The notes: generated from the sequence alone by a model not told the origin. A stretch of 64,000 nucleotides of DNA from Candidatus Obscuribacterales bacterium (GCA_019747875.1 JAIEQI010000057.1:1-64000), one strand, 5' to 3'; positions 44,261 to 53,436 are shown, counted from the first letter of the stretch. A program made the numbers and translations.

Positions 44261-46549
44261 ATGACCAAAGAGATAGCAGACAAGCGCGATGCCGCGCCTA
44301 ATTCTGAACATGCTGAGAATGAGACTGAGAAAAGTGATGAGTCTCTCTTCGGACGCGTTATGGATGAGCGACTTCTTCCGCCGTTGAAGTTGTCTAACGA
44401 GTCAGATTCGACTTCTGATTCCACGAAATTGAAAAGTGGTCAAGCTGATGCCTCCGCACTCCCTGCTGGCACTGATAGCAACGCTTCCATCGAGGCGAAA
44501 ATCAGCAAGGTATTTTCTGAGTTGCCAAAAAGCAACATCTTCGTTTCGGCCAGTGGAGCTGCAATGGCGATCGCAAACGCGTTGGCTAACAATCCGAGGA
44601 TGCTTGATGCATTAAAGGACATCAAGCCTGTGATCACGCCAACTGTAGTTGATCAGATGAGGTCTGTCGTTGAGGGACTGGAGCAACGATTGAACGAGGC
44701 GGCACCTTATGAGTTGCCTCCAAAATTCTTTGAACAGAAGGACGTGAAAACACTTGATACTGTCCGCAAGCACATGGAGACTTTGTCGAATGCCGGTGTG
44801 ATTGGAGCTGATGTCGGGCTGAAAGTTAGTGAGATGCCCGAGTTCAGTAACGAAAAAATCGCCGCGAGGTTAGCTGCTCGGCAACATGACTTAATCGATA
44901 TCGCCAAGATCGAGCAGGTGATGCAGAACTCAGACCATAATGATGGGATCATGAACCGGCTACTTTCGCCTGTTGATGCTGACCTCGAAAAACGCCAAGC
45001 TGCCCAAAAGCTAAACGAGAAGGAGAATGTTCGCGGTCGCGAAAACGAACCGCAGCTGGTGTCACCTGAAAAGCCGGAAAGCAAACCGGCAGACAAAGCT
45101 TCCCAAAAAGATTATCGCGAAGAACCGAAAAGTCTTAAGGATGAAGCATCCAAAGATGCCAAGCCAGAAGGAGGCAAAGCTGGAAAGGAGGAAGCATCGA
45201 AGGATGCTAAGCCTGAAGTACTTCTGCTCAATCAAAAGGACTTTGCGGAAGTTGCAAAAAGAGTATTCGACAAGATAGACAAAGATGGATCTGGAAAAAT
45301 TACGCGGGATGAGATCTACAAGGCTATAGAAGATCCCACAATAACAGGGCAGGACGCACAGGCCTTGACCGCAATGTACACAAACTTTAGGAGTCTTGCA
45401 AACCTGGCAGGAAAGCAAGGAATTTTCGAATGGAGTGGTATCACAAAAGCAGACCTCGATAAGGTATCTGAAGTGGCATCCCGGCAGCAAACAAGAGTAG
45501 ATGATGCTTACAGAATGGAAGCCTGGGCCAAGAGCAACATGCACCTGTTCGATCGCTCGGGGAATGGTAAACTTAACTTTCGAGAGATTGATGCTGCTCT
45601 TCGAGACCCCAAAATCTCAGATTACGACAAGCAAAATCTGCAGTTGGTGAGAGACAATTACCAGAAGATTGGGCCTGATGGTCAAGCTGGAGTGTCGCTT
45701 AAAGCGATAGAAGAATACACTTCCAAAGTTTATCAAACAAACGAAGGCAAGCTCATTGCAGTACTATCGGCTTCGGCGTGGCAGACCGCGCGCTCACAGA
45801 GACCTGAAATCAGTCGTGATCTGTATGGCGACAGCAAGGATCCGCTCAATAGCATAGTTCCAGACGCGATTAAGCAGGGCACAATCGGCAACTGTTATTT
45901 TCATGCCTCGCTGGCAGCTGTTGCTAAGTCAAATCCTCAGCTAATAAAGGATATGATCAAAGACAATGGCGACGGCACCTACACTGTTACTTTCCCTGGA
46001 GCAAAGGATGAACCGATCACTGTGAAAGCGCCGACAGAAGCAGAGCAAGGTCTCTACAACAGAGGCAGCGAACATGGAACCTGGGCAAACGTACTAGAGA
46101 AAGCGTATGGACAATACTCTCAAACGTTCTATCGCCGCGGTCTTTTTAATCCTACCGGAGGAAACACCCCTGCCGAAGGCGGAGATGGTGGTGGCAGGCC
46201 AGAAGGTGTGATGAAACTTCTCACTGGCAGTTCCACCGACACCGATATGCTTTTGATTAACAGCCAGTCCTCAATCGCGAGAAAATTGGAAGATGCCTTT
46301 TCTTCCGTGCCACCAAAAGCAGTAGCAGCCGGAATTAATAACTTGTTCTTCTGGAATACGACTTCTGACGGCTTCTATGCAGCCCATGCCTATTCAGTTA
46401 CGGGCTTCAAACCAGACGGAAAGGGCGGCGGCATGGTGACGATTCGCAATCCATGGGCGGGTGAAGATGGAACAACTCAAGGGACCATAAGCATTCCGCT
46501 TGAGAAATTCATCAAAAACTTTTCCCAAATAATTTTTGAATACCGATAG
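44261..46549 (+). CDS. EF-hand / calpain-family cysteine protease
   Basis: 762 residues from the ATG at 44261; the frame extends upstream through non-protein-like sequence to a TTG at 44123. The first 300 residues are polar and helical, with Lys/Glu/Pro-rich repeats (KDAKPE...) near 290-325. Two EF-hand loops follow: DKDGSGKITRDE (340-351) and DRSGNGKLNFRE (431-442). The C-terminal 230 residues are a peptidase C2 core: QGTIGNCYFHASL with Cys545, HAYSV with His709 and IRNPW with Asn730, so the triad is complete. Calpain normally has QGxxGDCW; here Asn and Tyr replace Asp and Trp. No signal peptide, so it is probably cytoplasmic and calcium-controlled. It follows the hydrophilic unknown at 43237. 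Confidence 0.88.
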   Translation: MTKEIADKRDAAPNSEHAENETEKSDESLFGRVMDERLLPPLKLSNESDSTSDSTKLKSGQADASALPAGTDSNASIEAKISKVFSELPKSNIFVSASGAAMAIANALANNPRMLDALKDIKPVITPTVVDQMRSVVEGLEQRLNEAAPYELPPKFFEQKDVKTLDTVRKHMETLSNAGVIGADVGLKVSEMPEFSNEKIAARLAARQHDLIDIAKIEQVMQNSDHNDGIMNRLLSPVDADLEKRQAAQKLNEKENVRGRENEPQLVSPEKPESKPADKASQKDYREEPKSLKDEASKDAKPEGGKAGKEEASKDAKPEVLLLNQKDFAEVAKRVFDKIDKDGSGKITRDEIYKAIEDPTITGQDAQALTAMYTNFRSLANLAGKQGIFEWSGITKADLDKVSEVASRQQTRVDDAYRMEAWAKSNMHLFDRSGNGKLNFREIDAALRDPKISDYDKQNLQLVRDNYQKIGPDGQAGVSLKAIEEYTSKVYQTNEGKLIAVLSASAWQTARSQRPEISRDLYGDSKDPLNSIVPDAIKQGTIGNCYFHASLAAVAKSNPQLIKDMIKDNGDGTYTVTFPGAKDEPITVKAPTEAEQGLYNRGSEHGTWANVLEKAYGQYSQTFYRRGLFNPTGGNTPAEGGDGGGRPEGVMKLLTGSSTDTDMLLINSQSSIARKLEDAFSSVPPKAVAAGINNLFFWNTTSDGFYAAHAYSVTGFKPDGKGGGMVTIRNPWAGEDGTTQGTISIPLEKFIKNFSQIIFEYR

Positions 46550-46680
46550 TTAGAAAATGCAAAGCCTTGGTTTCCCAAGCTTAGCTGCGCGATTTGCTGG
46601 TTATTCTGCTTCTTGTTTCCATTGATTTGAACTTGATAAACTGTCACAGATCATAATATTGGTGTAGTGGAAAAATATCC

Positions 46681-47268
46681 ATGAAATTAAAAAGGAATGC
46701 AACTTTGGCAGCGTTGTTTTTGCTTCTCTATCTGAGAGCTTCATCGCCTGCGTTTGCCGATACTGGTGCCTCGACGATACCTGACAGTGTCAAACAATTT
46801 GCTGGTGATACATTTCCATTGATGCCCGCCGATTTGGAAGGCATTCCCAATGCAGATAGGGCTTACCTAAAGGGACTGTTTTCTCTTATTCTTGAGTCGG
46901 CAAACGCGCGCTTGACCTTGACCAACGCCATGTCTGTAGGGCAGAGCGGATTGGTCGATCCTTTTGTGCTCAAGACCAGGCAGCTCAAACTCAAATTCTT
47001 GGAATTGACCGATAGCGGAGCCGCAGCGCAATTGAAAGGCGATGTCCCAGCTGTGCTTGATATTCAAGCGAAGGTTCTAAAACGAGCTGCAGATACAAAA
47101 CAGCCGCTTTCCGATTGTGTCAAATCCCCTGAACTTCTGGAGGCACAAACGCGCATAAGTGGCATGTGGAACTTGCTTCAGAATAAGTACAGCGGCATGT
47201 CACCGGAAGTTAAAGCTGCTATGCAACAGTACCTTAACCTGCTTGATATGAGACGACTTGGCCGTTAA
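46681..47268 (+). CDS. Unrecognised secreted helical protein
   Basis: 195 residues with a clear signal peptide (1-26, ending SPAFA). The mature part is predicted all-helical, with repeated Leu/Lys spacing and two cysteines (none in a recognised motif). It contains QLKLKFLELTDSG and a C-terminal helix ending MQQYLNLLDMRRLGR. The upstream 130 bases hold a TTGATA and TAATAT pair 15 bases apart, a weak promoter candidate. I recognise no family. Probably periplasmic. Confidence 0.7.
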   Translation: MKLKRNATLAALFLLLYLRASSPAFADTGASTIPDSVKQFAGDTFPLMPADLEGIPNADRAYLKGLFSLILESANARLTLTNAMSVGQSGLVDPFVLKTRQLKLKFLELTDSGAAAQLKGDVPAVLDIQAKVLKRAADTKQPLSDCVKSPELLEAQTRISGMWNLLQNKYSGMSPEVKAAMQQYLNLLDMRRLGR

Positions 47269-47381
47269 TGCTCGGCCGTAAACAGCGGAGGCGTTGAGCT
47301 GAGCGAGTTTAAATGTGATCGCAGGGTTGGTGTTGCGCCAATGGGCTCAATCCCTTGAGCCCCCCACTGGGGTAGCTGCGA

Positions 47382-47546
47382 TTATGCTTGATAAGGCTTC
47401 CAGGTCACCTGACAAATTCCATTGTTGCAAGCTGGAGTCTGGCTATTGGCTCGTTGATTCTTTTGTTCCGAACGTGCAGTTTCGGAATACGCTTGCGAGC
47501 GATTGCTCTTATTTTTCTCTGGCGAATTAGAATTTGCGTTTTTCAT
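47382..47546 (-). CDS. Small Cys-tailed peptide, possible second precursor
   Basis: 54 residues with ATG at 47546 and AAGG eight bases upstream. The first 36 residues are almost entirely polar (Asn, Ser, Lys, Gln, Glu, Arg), leader-like. The end is TPACNNGICQVTWKPYQA: one T-x-x-C unit, C-N-N-G-I-C spacing and an aromatic tail. There is no GG cleavage site. TATAAT on the minus strand (47583-47588) is well placed for a promoter. It could be a ribosomally made, modified peptide or a disulfide-looped peptide; no partner enzyme is adjacent. Codon use and the ribosome site make it more than a chance frame, but it is short. Confidence 0.45.
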   Translation of the reverse strand: MKNANSNSPEKNKSNRSQAYSETARSEQKNQRANSQTPACNNGICQVTWKPYQA

Positions 47547-47582
47547 AGTGGGTGCCTTGCCTTCTTCCTTATCCTGCCCATG

Positions 47583-47588
47583 ATTATA
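47583..47588 (-). promoter_or_regulatory. Consensus -10 box before the small Cys-tailed peptide
   Basis: TATAAT on the minus strand, about 36 bases before the ATG at 47546. The best -35 candidate at 17-18 bases upstream (TTTCAA) is poor, so confidence is limited. Confidence 0.3.
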
Positions 47589-47737
47589 AGGTTCTAATCA
47601 AGGCTTGAAATGGGTAAAAATACGAAGTCTGCTGTGGAATTCGACAGTTTTTTTGAAATTTTGCCACCTTTCTTGCTCCGGCGGAAACTGCGAAAATGCT
47701 TACTGGTTTTGGCTTTTACCTCGTGTGTAGACAAAAG

Positions 47738-48385
47738 ATGATCGATTCCGGCAAGAAAATCTTCGAAAATAAGTTCTGGCATCTTTTGCTGGGGAGCTTA
47801 CTGCTTACCGTTTTATCCGGATGCTCAGCTAGCAAACCGGATGGCCCCGAAGCGACGATGGATCGTGACGCCGCTCGCCAAAAGTTAATGCAAAGAAAGG
47901 CTGCAGCAGCTGAGCTGCAGCAACGAGAAGCGGAACAGCAGCGATTAGCCGAAGAAAAAGCGGCAGCTGAAGAGGCTCGCCGGCAAGAAGAAGCAAATCG
48001 TCCCCACTATGATCCTCAGCGACTGCAAATGGCTGCGAAGGTCCGCCAGTGGCAGAACGTGACGATTCCAGATTTCAACATTAACTGCTGGCTTAAGAGT
48101 ACCTGGGTCGATGGAAAAATGAATCTGCGGCTGGCATTGGTCGGCGATAAGACTGCCCTGCGTATATTTCAAGGAAAATGGCCGTTCTTTCGATTGATTT
48201 TCACGGATGGAATTGGAAACAACCTGCATCAAGCATGGTTGCGTTCTTCTGATCTCCATTGGGCAGATAGCCTGAAGAATAGTGGTGCGCCCACGTTGGA
48301 GTTTGAATCATCGACTGAGGTTCCGCTCAATATTTATGAATCATGCGTTGCTTGGAACCTCAAATGGGAAGAGCAAATGCAGTAA
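47738..48385 (+). CDS. Lipoprotein with charged linker
   Basis: 215 residues from the ATG at 47738, which gives a normal lipoprotein signal (KKIFENKFWHLLLGSLLLTVLSGC, lipobox Cys at residue 29); an ATG at 47696 adds 14 residues. Residues about 45-95 form an Ala/Glu/Gln/Arg-rich coiled-coil linker. The C-terminal 120 residues are a compact beta-type domain with FNINCWLKSTWVDGKMNLRL and several Trp. No family recognised. It is 33 bases before the SAM-dependent enzyme gene, so the two are probably co-transcribed. Confidence 0.7.
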   Translation: MIDSGKKIFENKFWHLLLGSLLLTVLSGCSASKPDGPEATMDRDAARQKLMQRKAAAAELQQREAEQQRLAEEKAAAEEARRQEEANRPHYDPQRLQMAAKVRQWQNVTIPDFNINCWLKSTWVDGKMNLRLALVGDKTALRIFQGKWPFFRLIFTDGIGNNLHQAWLRSSDLHWADSLKNSGAPTLEFESSTEVPLNIYESCVAWNLKWEEQMQ

Positions 48386-48418
48386 CGAAGCTGTTAGCGA
48401 AGGGAGTATGCGTTTTAA

Positions 48419-49231
48419 ATGAAGAGTTTCATTCACCTGATTTGCGATTACGCACCGGGCGATTTGGCCTGGTCCGAGGTTTATTCTGCAATGATGGCTC
48501 GCCTTCCGGCAGATGCAAGCGTGCATTTCACTTCTGTCGGATCCTTTGACACCATAGCTACCGGTTTTGTTGTTGCTCAGTTGTCCATGGCTGATAAAGA
48601 TTTGCGCCCAGAGAATATGGTAGTTTTTGCCAATTGTGCTCCCCGTCGCGATAAGAAAGAAGCACGATCAAACAACGCTGGCGAAGGATTGGTTTATGCC
48701 ATGACCAAATCTGGAGTGCGAGTCTTAGCGGTGAACAGCGGTTATTCCATGTCATTTGTAAGAGATGATCTTGCAGAACTTTGGGAGGTCGATTGCGCAG
48801 ATGAGGGTTCACAGTTTCGATCGCGTGATTTTTTTCCAAGGGCGCTAGAACGCGTAGTGGCAGGTGATGAGAGTTTAAGAACAAGTCGTTTGAATCCTTC
48901 TGAAGTTATTCGTGACTATCCGGAAGAAGTTATCGGATACATTGATTCCTTTGGCAATCTAAAAACTACCATTCGTGCTGGTGATGCCATAACTCAAACG
49001 CTCAATCCTGGCGACCGTTTGCGCGTGCGAATCGGAACTGTATTGAGAACAGCTACGGTTGCGACCGGCAGCTTTAATGTGATGGAAGGTGATCTGGCCT
49101 TTGCGCCCGGAAGCTCCGGACATGACAGGCGCTTTTGGGAATTTTTCCAGCGCGGAGGCTCTGCTGCCGCGGATTTCGGGCATCCGCCTGTCGGCTCCAA
49201 TATATTGATCGAACATCACGAACGAATGTAA
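48419..49231 (+). CDS. SAM hydroxide adenosyltransferase-like protein (DUF62 family)
   Basis: 270 residues. Family of S-adenosylmethionine hydrolases/halogenases that attack SAM at C5' with hydroxide or halide. The N-terminal IHLICDYAPGDLAWSEVY matches the family's conserved front (usually L-T-D-F-G). Further matches are the VVFANCAPR segment and the C-terminal beta-barrel motif VIGYIDSFGNLKTTI. The chain has both family domains. The front motif is altered (DYAP for DFGx), so activity and choice of nucleophile are open. No signal peptide. AGGGAG lies about 13 bases upstream. Downstream of the lipoprotein gene by 33 bases. Confidence 0.8.
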   Translation: MKSFIHLICDYAPGDLAWSEVYSAMMARLPADASVHFTSVGSFDTIATGFVVAQLSMADKDLRPENMVVFANCAPRRDKKEARSNNAGEGLVYAMTKSGVRVLAVNSGYSMSFVRDDLAELWEVDCADEGSQFRSRDFFPRALERVVAGDESLRTSRLNPSEVIRDYPEEVIGYIDSFGNLKTTIRAGDAITQTLNPGDRLRVRIGTVLRTATVATGSFNVMEGDLAFAPGSSGHDRRFWEFFQRGGSAAADFGHPPVGSNILIEHHERM

Positions 49232-49246
49232 GAAGTAAGATTCGTT

Positions 49247-49411
49247 ATGGTAGGCAAATCGATTGATTTGCAGGAGCAATTATCCTGGGATTTAGCTTCA
49301 TTCAGAGACGAGGGGGAACGGACGGAGCCTGTGTTTTCGGTGAGAAAGGCGACGGACCTTAGAATGGACGCCGCGTTTAATAAGGCTACTCCCTATCGAC
49401 AATTACCATAG
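49247..49411 (+). CDS. Possible 54-residue protein
   Basis: An uninterrupted frame starting 15 bases after the SAM-enzyme stop. The sequence is charged and helical (DLQEQLSWDLASFRDEGERTE) with a C-terminus NKATPYRQLP. Ribosome site is weak (AAGTAAG). No family recognised. The close spacing to the upstream gene is the main support. Confidence 0.35.
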   Translation: MVGKSIDLQEQLSWDLASFRDEGERTEPVFSVRKATDLRMDAAFNKATPYRQLP

Positions 49412-49471
49412 TAAGCAGTAAGCTCAAAGTAGGAATACGTCCGGCTTACGCCGGGCAAGCGGGGAGGGTTT

Positions 49472-49834
49472 ATGGCTGATAACAACGAAGAGGCGAAGGC
49501 TCCTGAGAGTGCGCCTACATCGGAGGCGCCTGCGGCGAGCCTGAGTGAAGAAGACAAAGATGCTGCACTTACTACTGCACCGGAGGATGGGACTCTCAAT
49601 CCGGATCAGAGTTTTGCGTACTGGTTGGTGATGTTGCCATTCCTTGCGATTGCTGGAATCTGTCTCTACAACTTTTATCAGAATCCAGGTAGCTACACGC
49701 AGCTGTTCAATGCTCTCGGTTCGATTGTTGTAGGCGTTTTTGCTGCATCGTTCGTTAACGCGTTGACTGGGGACAAGTCCGGAAATGCTGACGAGGCTAG
49801 TACGGAAGCCCCTCCGACTAATAGTTCGACATAG
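49472..49834 (+). CDS. Unrecognised small membrane protein
   Basis: 120 residues. A long acidic, Ala/Pro/Glu-rich N-terminus (1-45) is followed by one helix at about 50-68 (YWLVMLPFLAIAGICLYNFY) and a second at about 80-97 (ALGSIVVGVFAASFV). A short polar tail ends the chain. No signal peptidase site. Family unknown. GGGAGGG lies about six bases before the ATG. Not clearly in an operon. Confidence 0.65.
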   Translation: MADNNEEAKAPESAPTSEAPAASLSEEDKDAALTTAPEDGTLNPDQSFAYWLVMLPFLAIAGICLYNFYQNPGSYTQLFNALGSIVVGVFAASFVNALTGDKSGNADEASTEAPPTNSST

Positions 49835-49996
49835 GGTTCAGTATACGCTGAATTAACTACGAAGGCACCTGTGTTAGTGTCGTATCGTGATTTGCCATTT
49901 CTGTGAAGTCAAGTGCGATTCTGACCTGCCTTTCACGCTGGATTAGTGCAGAAGCTGTATCTTTATGGTCCTAAACCTTCCTCCTCCGACGGGACC

Positions 49997-51418
49997 ATGG
50001 ATACGACTCTTTTGCCGGAAAGTCCTGAAAAAGAAAGCATTGAACATGCCGAATTCAGTGCAGCAGAGATAGAACTGCTTACTGAAGGACCAATATGGAA
50101 AGCTATCGCCAGCATGTCGATTCCGATGATGCTGAACGCACTAGCGATTTCGGCTGCAACATTCGCTGATGCTTATGTCGCGGGCAAAATGGGTGCCGAT
50201 GAACTTGCTGCCGTGGGTATCGGAGGTCAGGTTTGGTTCGGCATGATCATCATGGCGATTGCAATTGCCACCGGTGCTAATGCTTTGGTTTCACGCTTCT
50301 GGGGCGCGCGCGACTTTGCCCAAGCGATGGAGGCTGCCAGGCAATCAATTTTTTCCGCCATTGTATTTGGTGTCGTTTCTGCAGCTATTGGGGTTTTTTG
50401 CACAGATTTTTTCCTTCAGATTTTGGGTGCATCGGATCACGTAAAAGAGCTTGGTTCGTCCTATCTCAAGGTTCAATTCCTGGCACAATTGCCGCTCACG
50501 CTTTTGTGGGTGTGCCATTCGATTTTTCGAGCTAAGGGAGATGCGACTTTACCGACGGTGATTATGGCTGCCGTTACTGCTGGCGTTGTAATCCTTGATT
50601 TTGCGCTTTGTATTTGGCCTCTACATCTCGGGATTGTGGGAATAGGAATTTCATGGTTCGTCGCAAGCAGCCTGGGATGTTTGTTGATGGTTCTTGCGTT
50701 TCAGAGGTCTGACTTTGCATCGTCGGTTGAGATAAGCAATAAACGACCGTTCAATTTTTCTTTTGACTGGATGAAACGCATCATGGCGATTGGCTTGCCT
50801 GCTTGCTTGCAGGATCTAGCGTGGGTGTCCAGCAATTTCGGATTGTTTCTGATCTTTTCTCACACCGCCAATCCTACCGCTTGTCAGGCCGCATGGGCGG
50901 TCGGTTTACGAGTGGAGGACGTAGTGGCGGGGTTGCCGATCTTCGCCATGATGATGGGTGTCGCCACTGTTGTAGGGCAGAACTTAGGCGCAGGTAAGCT
51001 TGAGCGTTCGGAGAAAGTGGGATGGCATGCAGCTGGATATGCGTGCGCTTTGATGAGCATTGTCGGTTTTGTGATGTTCTTCGGTGCTGAAACCATCGCC
51101 AAGATGATGAGTTCCGATCCTCAAGTCGTGGCCGACTCCAAGTACTATTTGCAAATATTGGGAATCTCCGAGCCTATCACCGCTATCTGGCTGGTTCTTT
51201 TCGGAGCAATGGAAGGTGCCGGATACACGAAGATTCCTATGTTGTTCTCCTTTCTGTGCCTTCTTCTTGTGCGCCTGCCACTGGCCTACCTGTTCACGCT
51301 GCCTTTGGGTTGGGGTGCGAAGGGCGCATGGACGGCAATCGCCTTAACATCTCTGGTAGGCGCTGTAATCGCCGTATTATGGTTCAAGCGCGGAACCTGG
51401 AAGCACCACAAAATCTAG
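49997..51418 (+). CDS. MATE-family multidrug/metabolite exporter
   Basis: 473 residues from the ATG at 49997; a GTG at 49946 would add 17 unhelpful residues. Twelve hydrophobic segments are in two pseudo-symmetric halves. The first half has SIPMMLNALAISAATFADAYVAGKMG, the usual MatE opening (shown here in part). The second half starts near residue 250 (MAIGLPACLQDLAW). Exports cationic drugs or metabolites using sodium or proton gradients. Subfamily (NorM or DinF) is not determined. It stands alone on the plus strand, convergent with the DUF3592-like gene. Confidence 0.92.
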   Translation: MDTTLLPESPEKESIEHAEFSAAEIELLTEGPIWKAIASMSIPMMLNALAISAATFADAYVAGKMGADELAAVGIGGQVWFGMIIMAIAIATGANALVSRFWGARDFAQAMEAARQSIFSAIVFGVVSAAIGVFCTDFFLQILGASDHVKELGSSYLKVQFLAQLPLTLLWVCHSIFRAKGDATLPTVIMAAVTAGVVILDFALCIWPLHLGIVGIGISWFVASSLGCLLMVLAFQRSDFASSVEISNKRPFNFSFDWMKRIMAIGLPACLQDLAWVSSNFGLFLIFSHTANPTACQAAWAVGLRVEDVVAGLPIFAMMMGVATVVGQNLGAGKLERSEKVGWHAAGYACALMSIVGFVMFFGAETIAKMMSSDPQVVADSKYYLQILGISEPITAIWLVLFGAMEGAGYTKIPMLFSFLCLLLVRLPLAYLFTLPLGWGAKGAWTAIALTSLVGAVIAVLWFKRGTWKHHKI

Positions 51419-51454
51419 GGGCGCCACATGGCGAACGCGGCTGGTAGAAATTGG

Positions 51455-51988
51455 CTAGAGACCTTTAAACAAAAGCAAGACCGCGAAGCAAAGCGCGAAT
51501 AGCCCAAAGGCGCCTTTCACAATGGTATTGTCATAGTCAACTTCTTGAACCAGTGCAGCTTTGTTGGGATTGCTGCTGTCATAGTAGAGCTGAACCTGTT
51601 CGTTTGTTTTGACGATCCGATCTGGCGGGATTGCGACTTCGGTCTTGTAGGATTTGCCATCAAGGGAGAAAGCGACAGTACAACTTTTCGTTTGGTCGAA
51701 GGCATTGAAGACTGTATTCACTGCGTTCACACGTCCGGTGACAGCCTTATACTGGAGAGCTGCGAGTCCGTCGACATAAGTGCTGATCGATTGGAATAGC
51801 AGGCTGCATGCCACCGCAAGTAATACCAATCCGGTTGCGAAGCGGAGCGGATTTCTTTCCTGTTTTTGTGATTGAGTTTGGTTCACCGCTTGCTCTGAGC
51901 GGTCCGCATTGTCATTTTGCCCCATGGATGGTGCTGTCAGATCCTGGTTCTCTGCCTGCTCTGATCCTGCCAATCTGGAAACCTCCAC
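51455..51988 (-). CDS. DUF3592-like membrane protein
   Basis: 177 residues, GTG start. An N-terminal polar 45 residues is followed by one helix (about 50-68, ATGLVLLAVACSLLFQSI). An extracytoplasmic beta domain contains GKSYKTEVAIPP and VQLYYDSSNPNKAAL, and a second helix closes the chain. The V-x-V-Y-Y-D-P-x-N-P signature places it in DUF3592. The start could be later (ATG at 51925). It lies on the same strand as the symporter gene upstream, 31 bases after it. Function unknown. Confidence 0.8.
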   Translation of the reverse strand: MEVSRLAGSEQAENQDLTAPSMGQNDNADRSEQAVNQTQSQKQERNPLRFATGLVLLAVACSLLFQSISTYVDGLAALQYKAVTGRVNAVNTVFNAFDQTKSCTVAFSLDGKSYKTEVAIPPDRIVKTNEQVQLYYDSSNPNKAALVQEVDYDNTIVKGAFGLFALCFAVLLLFKGL

Positions 51989-52019
51989 TGCCTTATGACC
52001 TCCACTGATAGTCTTGCGT

Positions 52020-53357
52020 TTAGCTCTTGTTCGAGCCAGCGCTTTCTAAGTTTGATGCAGGCGTGCCTTCTGTCGGGCTGCCTGTATGAGCGCTTTCCAT
52101 CAGTACTTCTACCTGCTCAATGGCGTTGGTCTCTGTTTGTTCAGCCTCGTTGGAGGCTTCGGTATCCTTACCGAACACGCCTTCCCATCGGGCAAGGACG
52201 ACCGAAGCCAAGCAATTACCCAAAACATTTATTGATGTCCTCGCCATGTCCATGATCGTGTCGACACCCAATATAAGCGCAACGCCAGCCAAGGGTAGAT
52301 TGAAGCTGGACAACGTTCCCGCCAGAATAACCAAGGAAGCTCGCGGTACAGCTGCGACACCTTTACTGGTAAGCATGAGTGTGAGCATCATCATCAATTG
52401 CTGTTCCAGCGTCATGTGAACGCCAGCAGCTTGTGCGACGAATGTCGCGGCTAGCGACAGATACAGCGTGGTTCCATCGAGGTTGAAGGTGTATCCGACT
52501 GGCAATACAAAGCTCACAATGTTTCTCGGTACACCGATACTTTCCATTGCAATCAGGGCTTTTGGCAGAGCTGCCTCGCTGCTAGTTGTCGAGAATGCCA
52601 GTATAAATGGTTCTCTGACTGCACCGAGAAATTTCTTCAAAGGAACGCGGGCCATTATGGCGATGGGCAGAAGCACGGCTAGGACAAAAATTGCAAGTGC
52701 AAGATACAGAGTACCAACCAACTTGCCCAGTGAAACGAGAACCGTCAACCCGTGCTCCCCTACGGTGGCAGCCATCGCTGCTGCCACGCCGAATGGTGCG
52801 AACATCATCACATAGCTTGTGTATTTGAACATGACCTCGGCAAGTGAGTTGCAGAGCTTTAAGATAGGCTCAGCCTTTGTTGCACTTACCGCTGCGGCAA
52901 AGATGACTGTGAAGACGACGATCTGCAGAACATCGCCTCTGGCCATTGAATCGACTACGCTTGATGGAAAGGTGTGGACGATAATATCTCCCACTGATGG
53001 CTGTTTTGAAGCTAAGTGCCCCACCTCACCAGCTTGAACGCCACCAAGGGTGATACCGGATCCTGGTTGCATTAGGTTTGCTACCAGGAGCCCGATTGCC
53101 AGCGCAAATGTAGTGACAATCTCGAAGTATATGAGAGATTTGACACCGAGCCTGCCGACCGTCTTCATATTGTCGTGACCGGCGATGCCGACTACAAGGG
53201 TGGCGAAAACCAATGGTGCTATGATGCTTTTGACTAAATGCAAGAAAACATCGGCAGCCGGCTTTGCGGCTTTTCCAGCTTCAGGAGCCAGCCAGCCTAG
53301 AAGAATACCGAGTACTAGCCCAATAAATATTTGCGTAGTCAGACCAGGTTTGCGCAC
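52020..53357 (-). CDS. Dicarboxylate/amino acid:cation symporter (DctA/GltP-type)
   Basis: 445 residues, GTG start with GGAGG six bases upstream. Sodium- or proton-coupled uptake of C4-dicarboxylates or glutamate/aspartate. Eight helices and two re-entrant loops: the serine-rich motif TTSSEAALPKA and the substrate/ion motif GYTFNLDGTTLYLS are intact, with LTSKGVAAVPRAS and GVDTIMDMARTSINVLGN after. The C-terminal 55 residues are an acidic, disordered tail. Substrate choice between dicarboxylate and glutamate is open; the Arg in MARTSINV is typical of the family. Likely co-transcribed with the DUF3592-like gene downstream. Confidence 0.94.
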   Translation of the reverse strand: MRKPGLTTQIFIGLVLGILLGWLAPEAGKAAKPAADVFLHLVKSIIAPLVFATLVVGIAGHDNMKTVGRLGVKSLIYFEIVTTFALAIGLLVANLMQPGSGITLGGVQAGEVGHLASKQPSVGDIIVHTFPSSVVDSMARGDVLQIVVFTVIFAAAVSATKAEPILKLCNSLAEVMFKYTSYVMMFAPFGVAAAMAATVGEHGLTVLVSLGKLVGTLYLALAIFVLAVLLPIAIMARVPLKKFLGAVREPFILAFSTTSSEAALPKALIAMESIGVPRNIVSFVLPVGYTFNLDGTTLYLSLAATFVAQAAGVHMTLEQQLMMMLTLMLTSKGVAAVPRASLVILAGTLSSFNLPLAGVALILGVDTIMDMARTSINVLGNCLASVVLARWEGVFGKDTEASNEAEQTETNAIEQVEVLMESAHTGSPTEGTPASNLESAGSNKS

Positions 53358-53436
53358 GGCAAGCCTCCACTGCGACGGACAATGGAAAGCTTACGGCAAA
53401 AACGCTGATTCAGCCTTAGTTTTGCTTTATTGTCAA

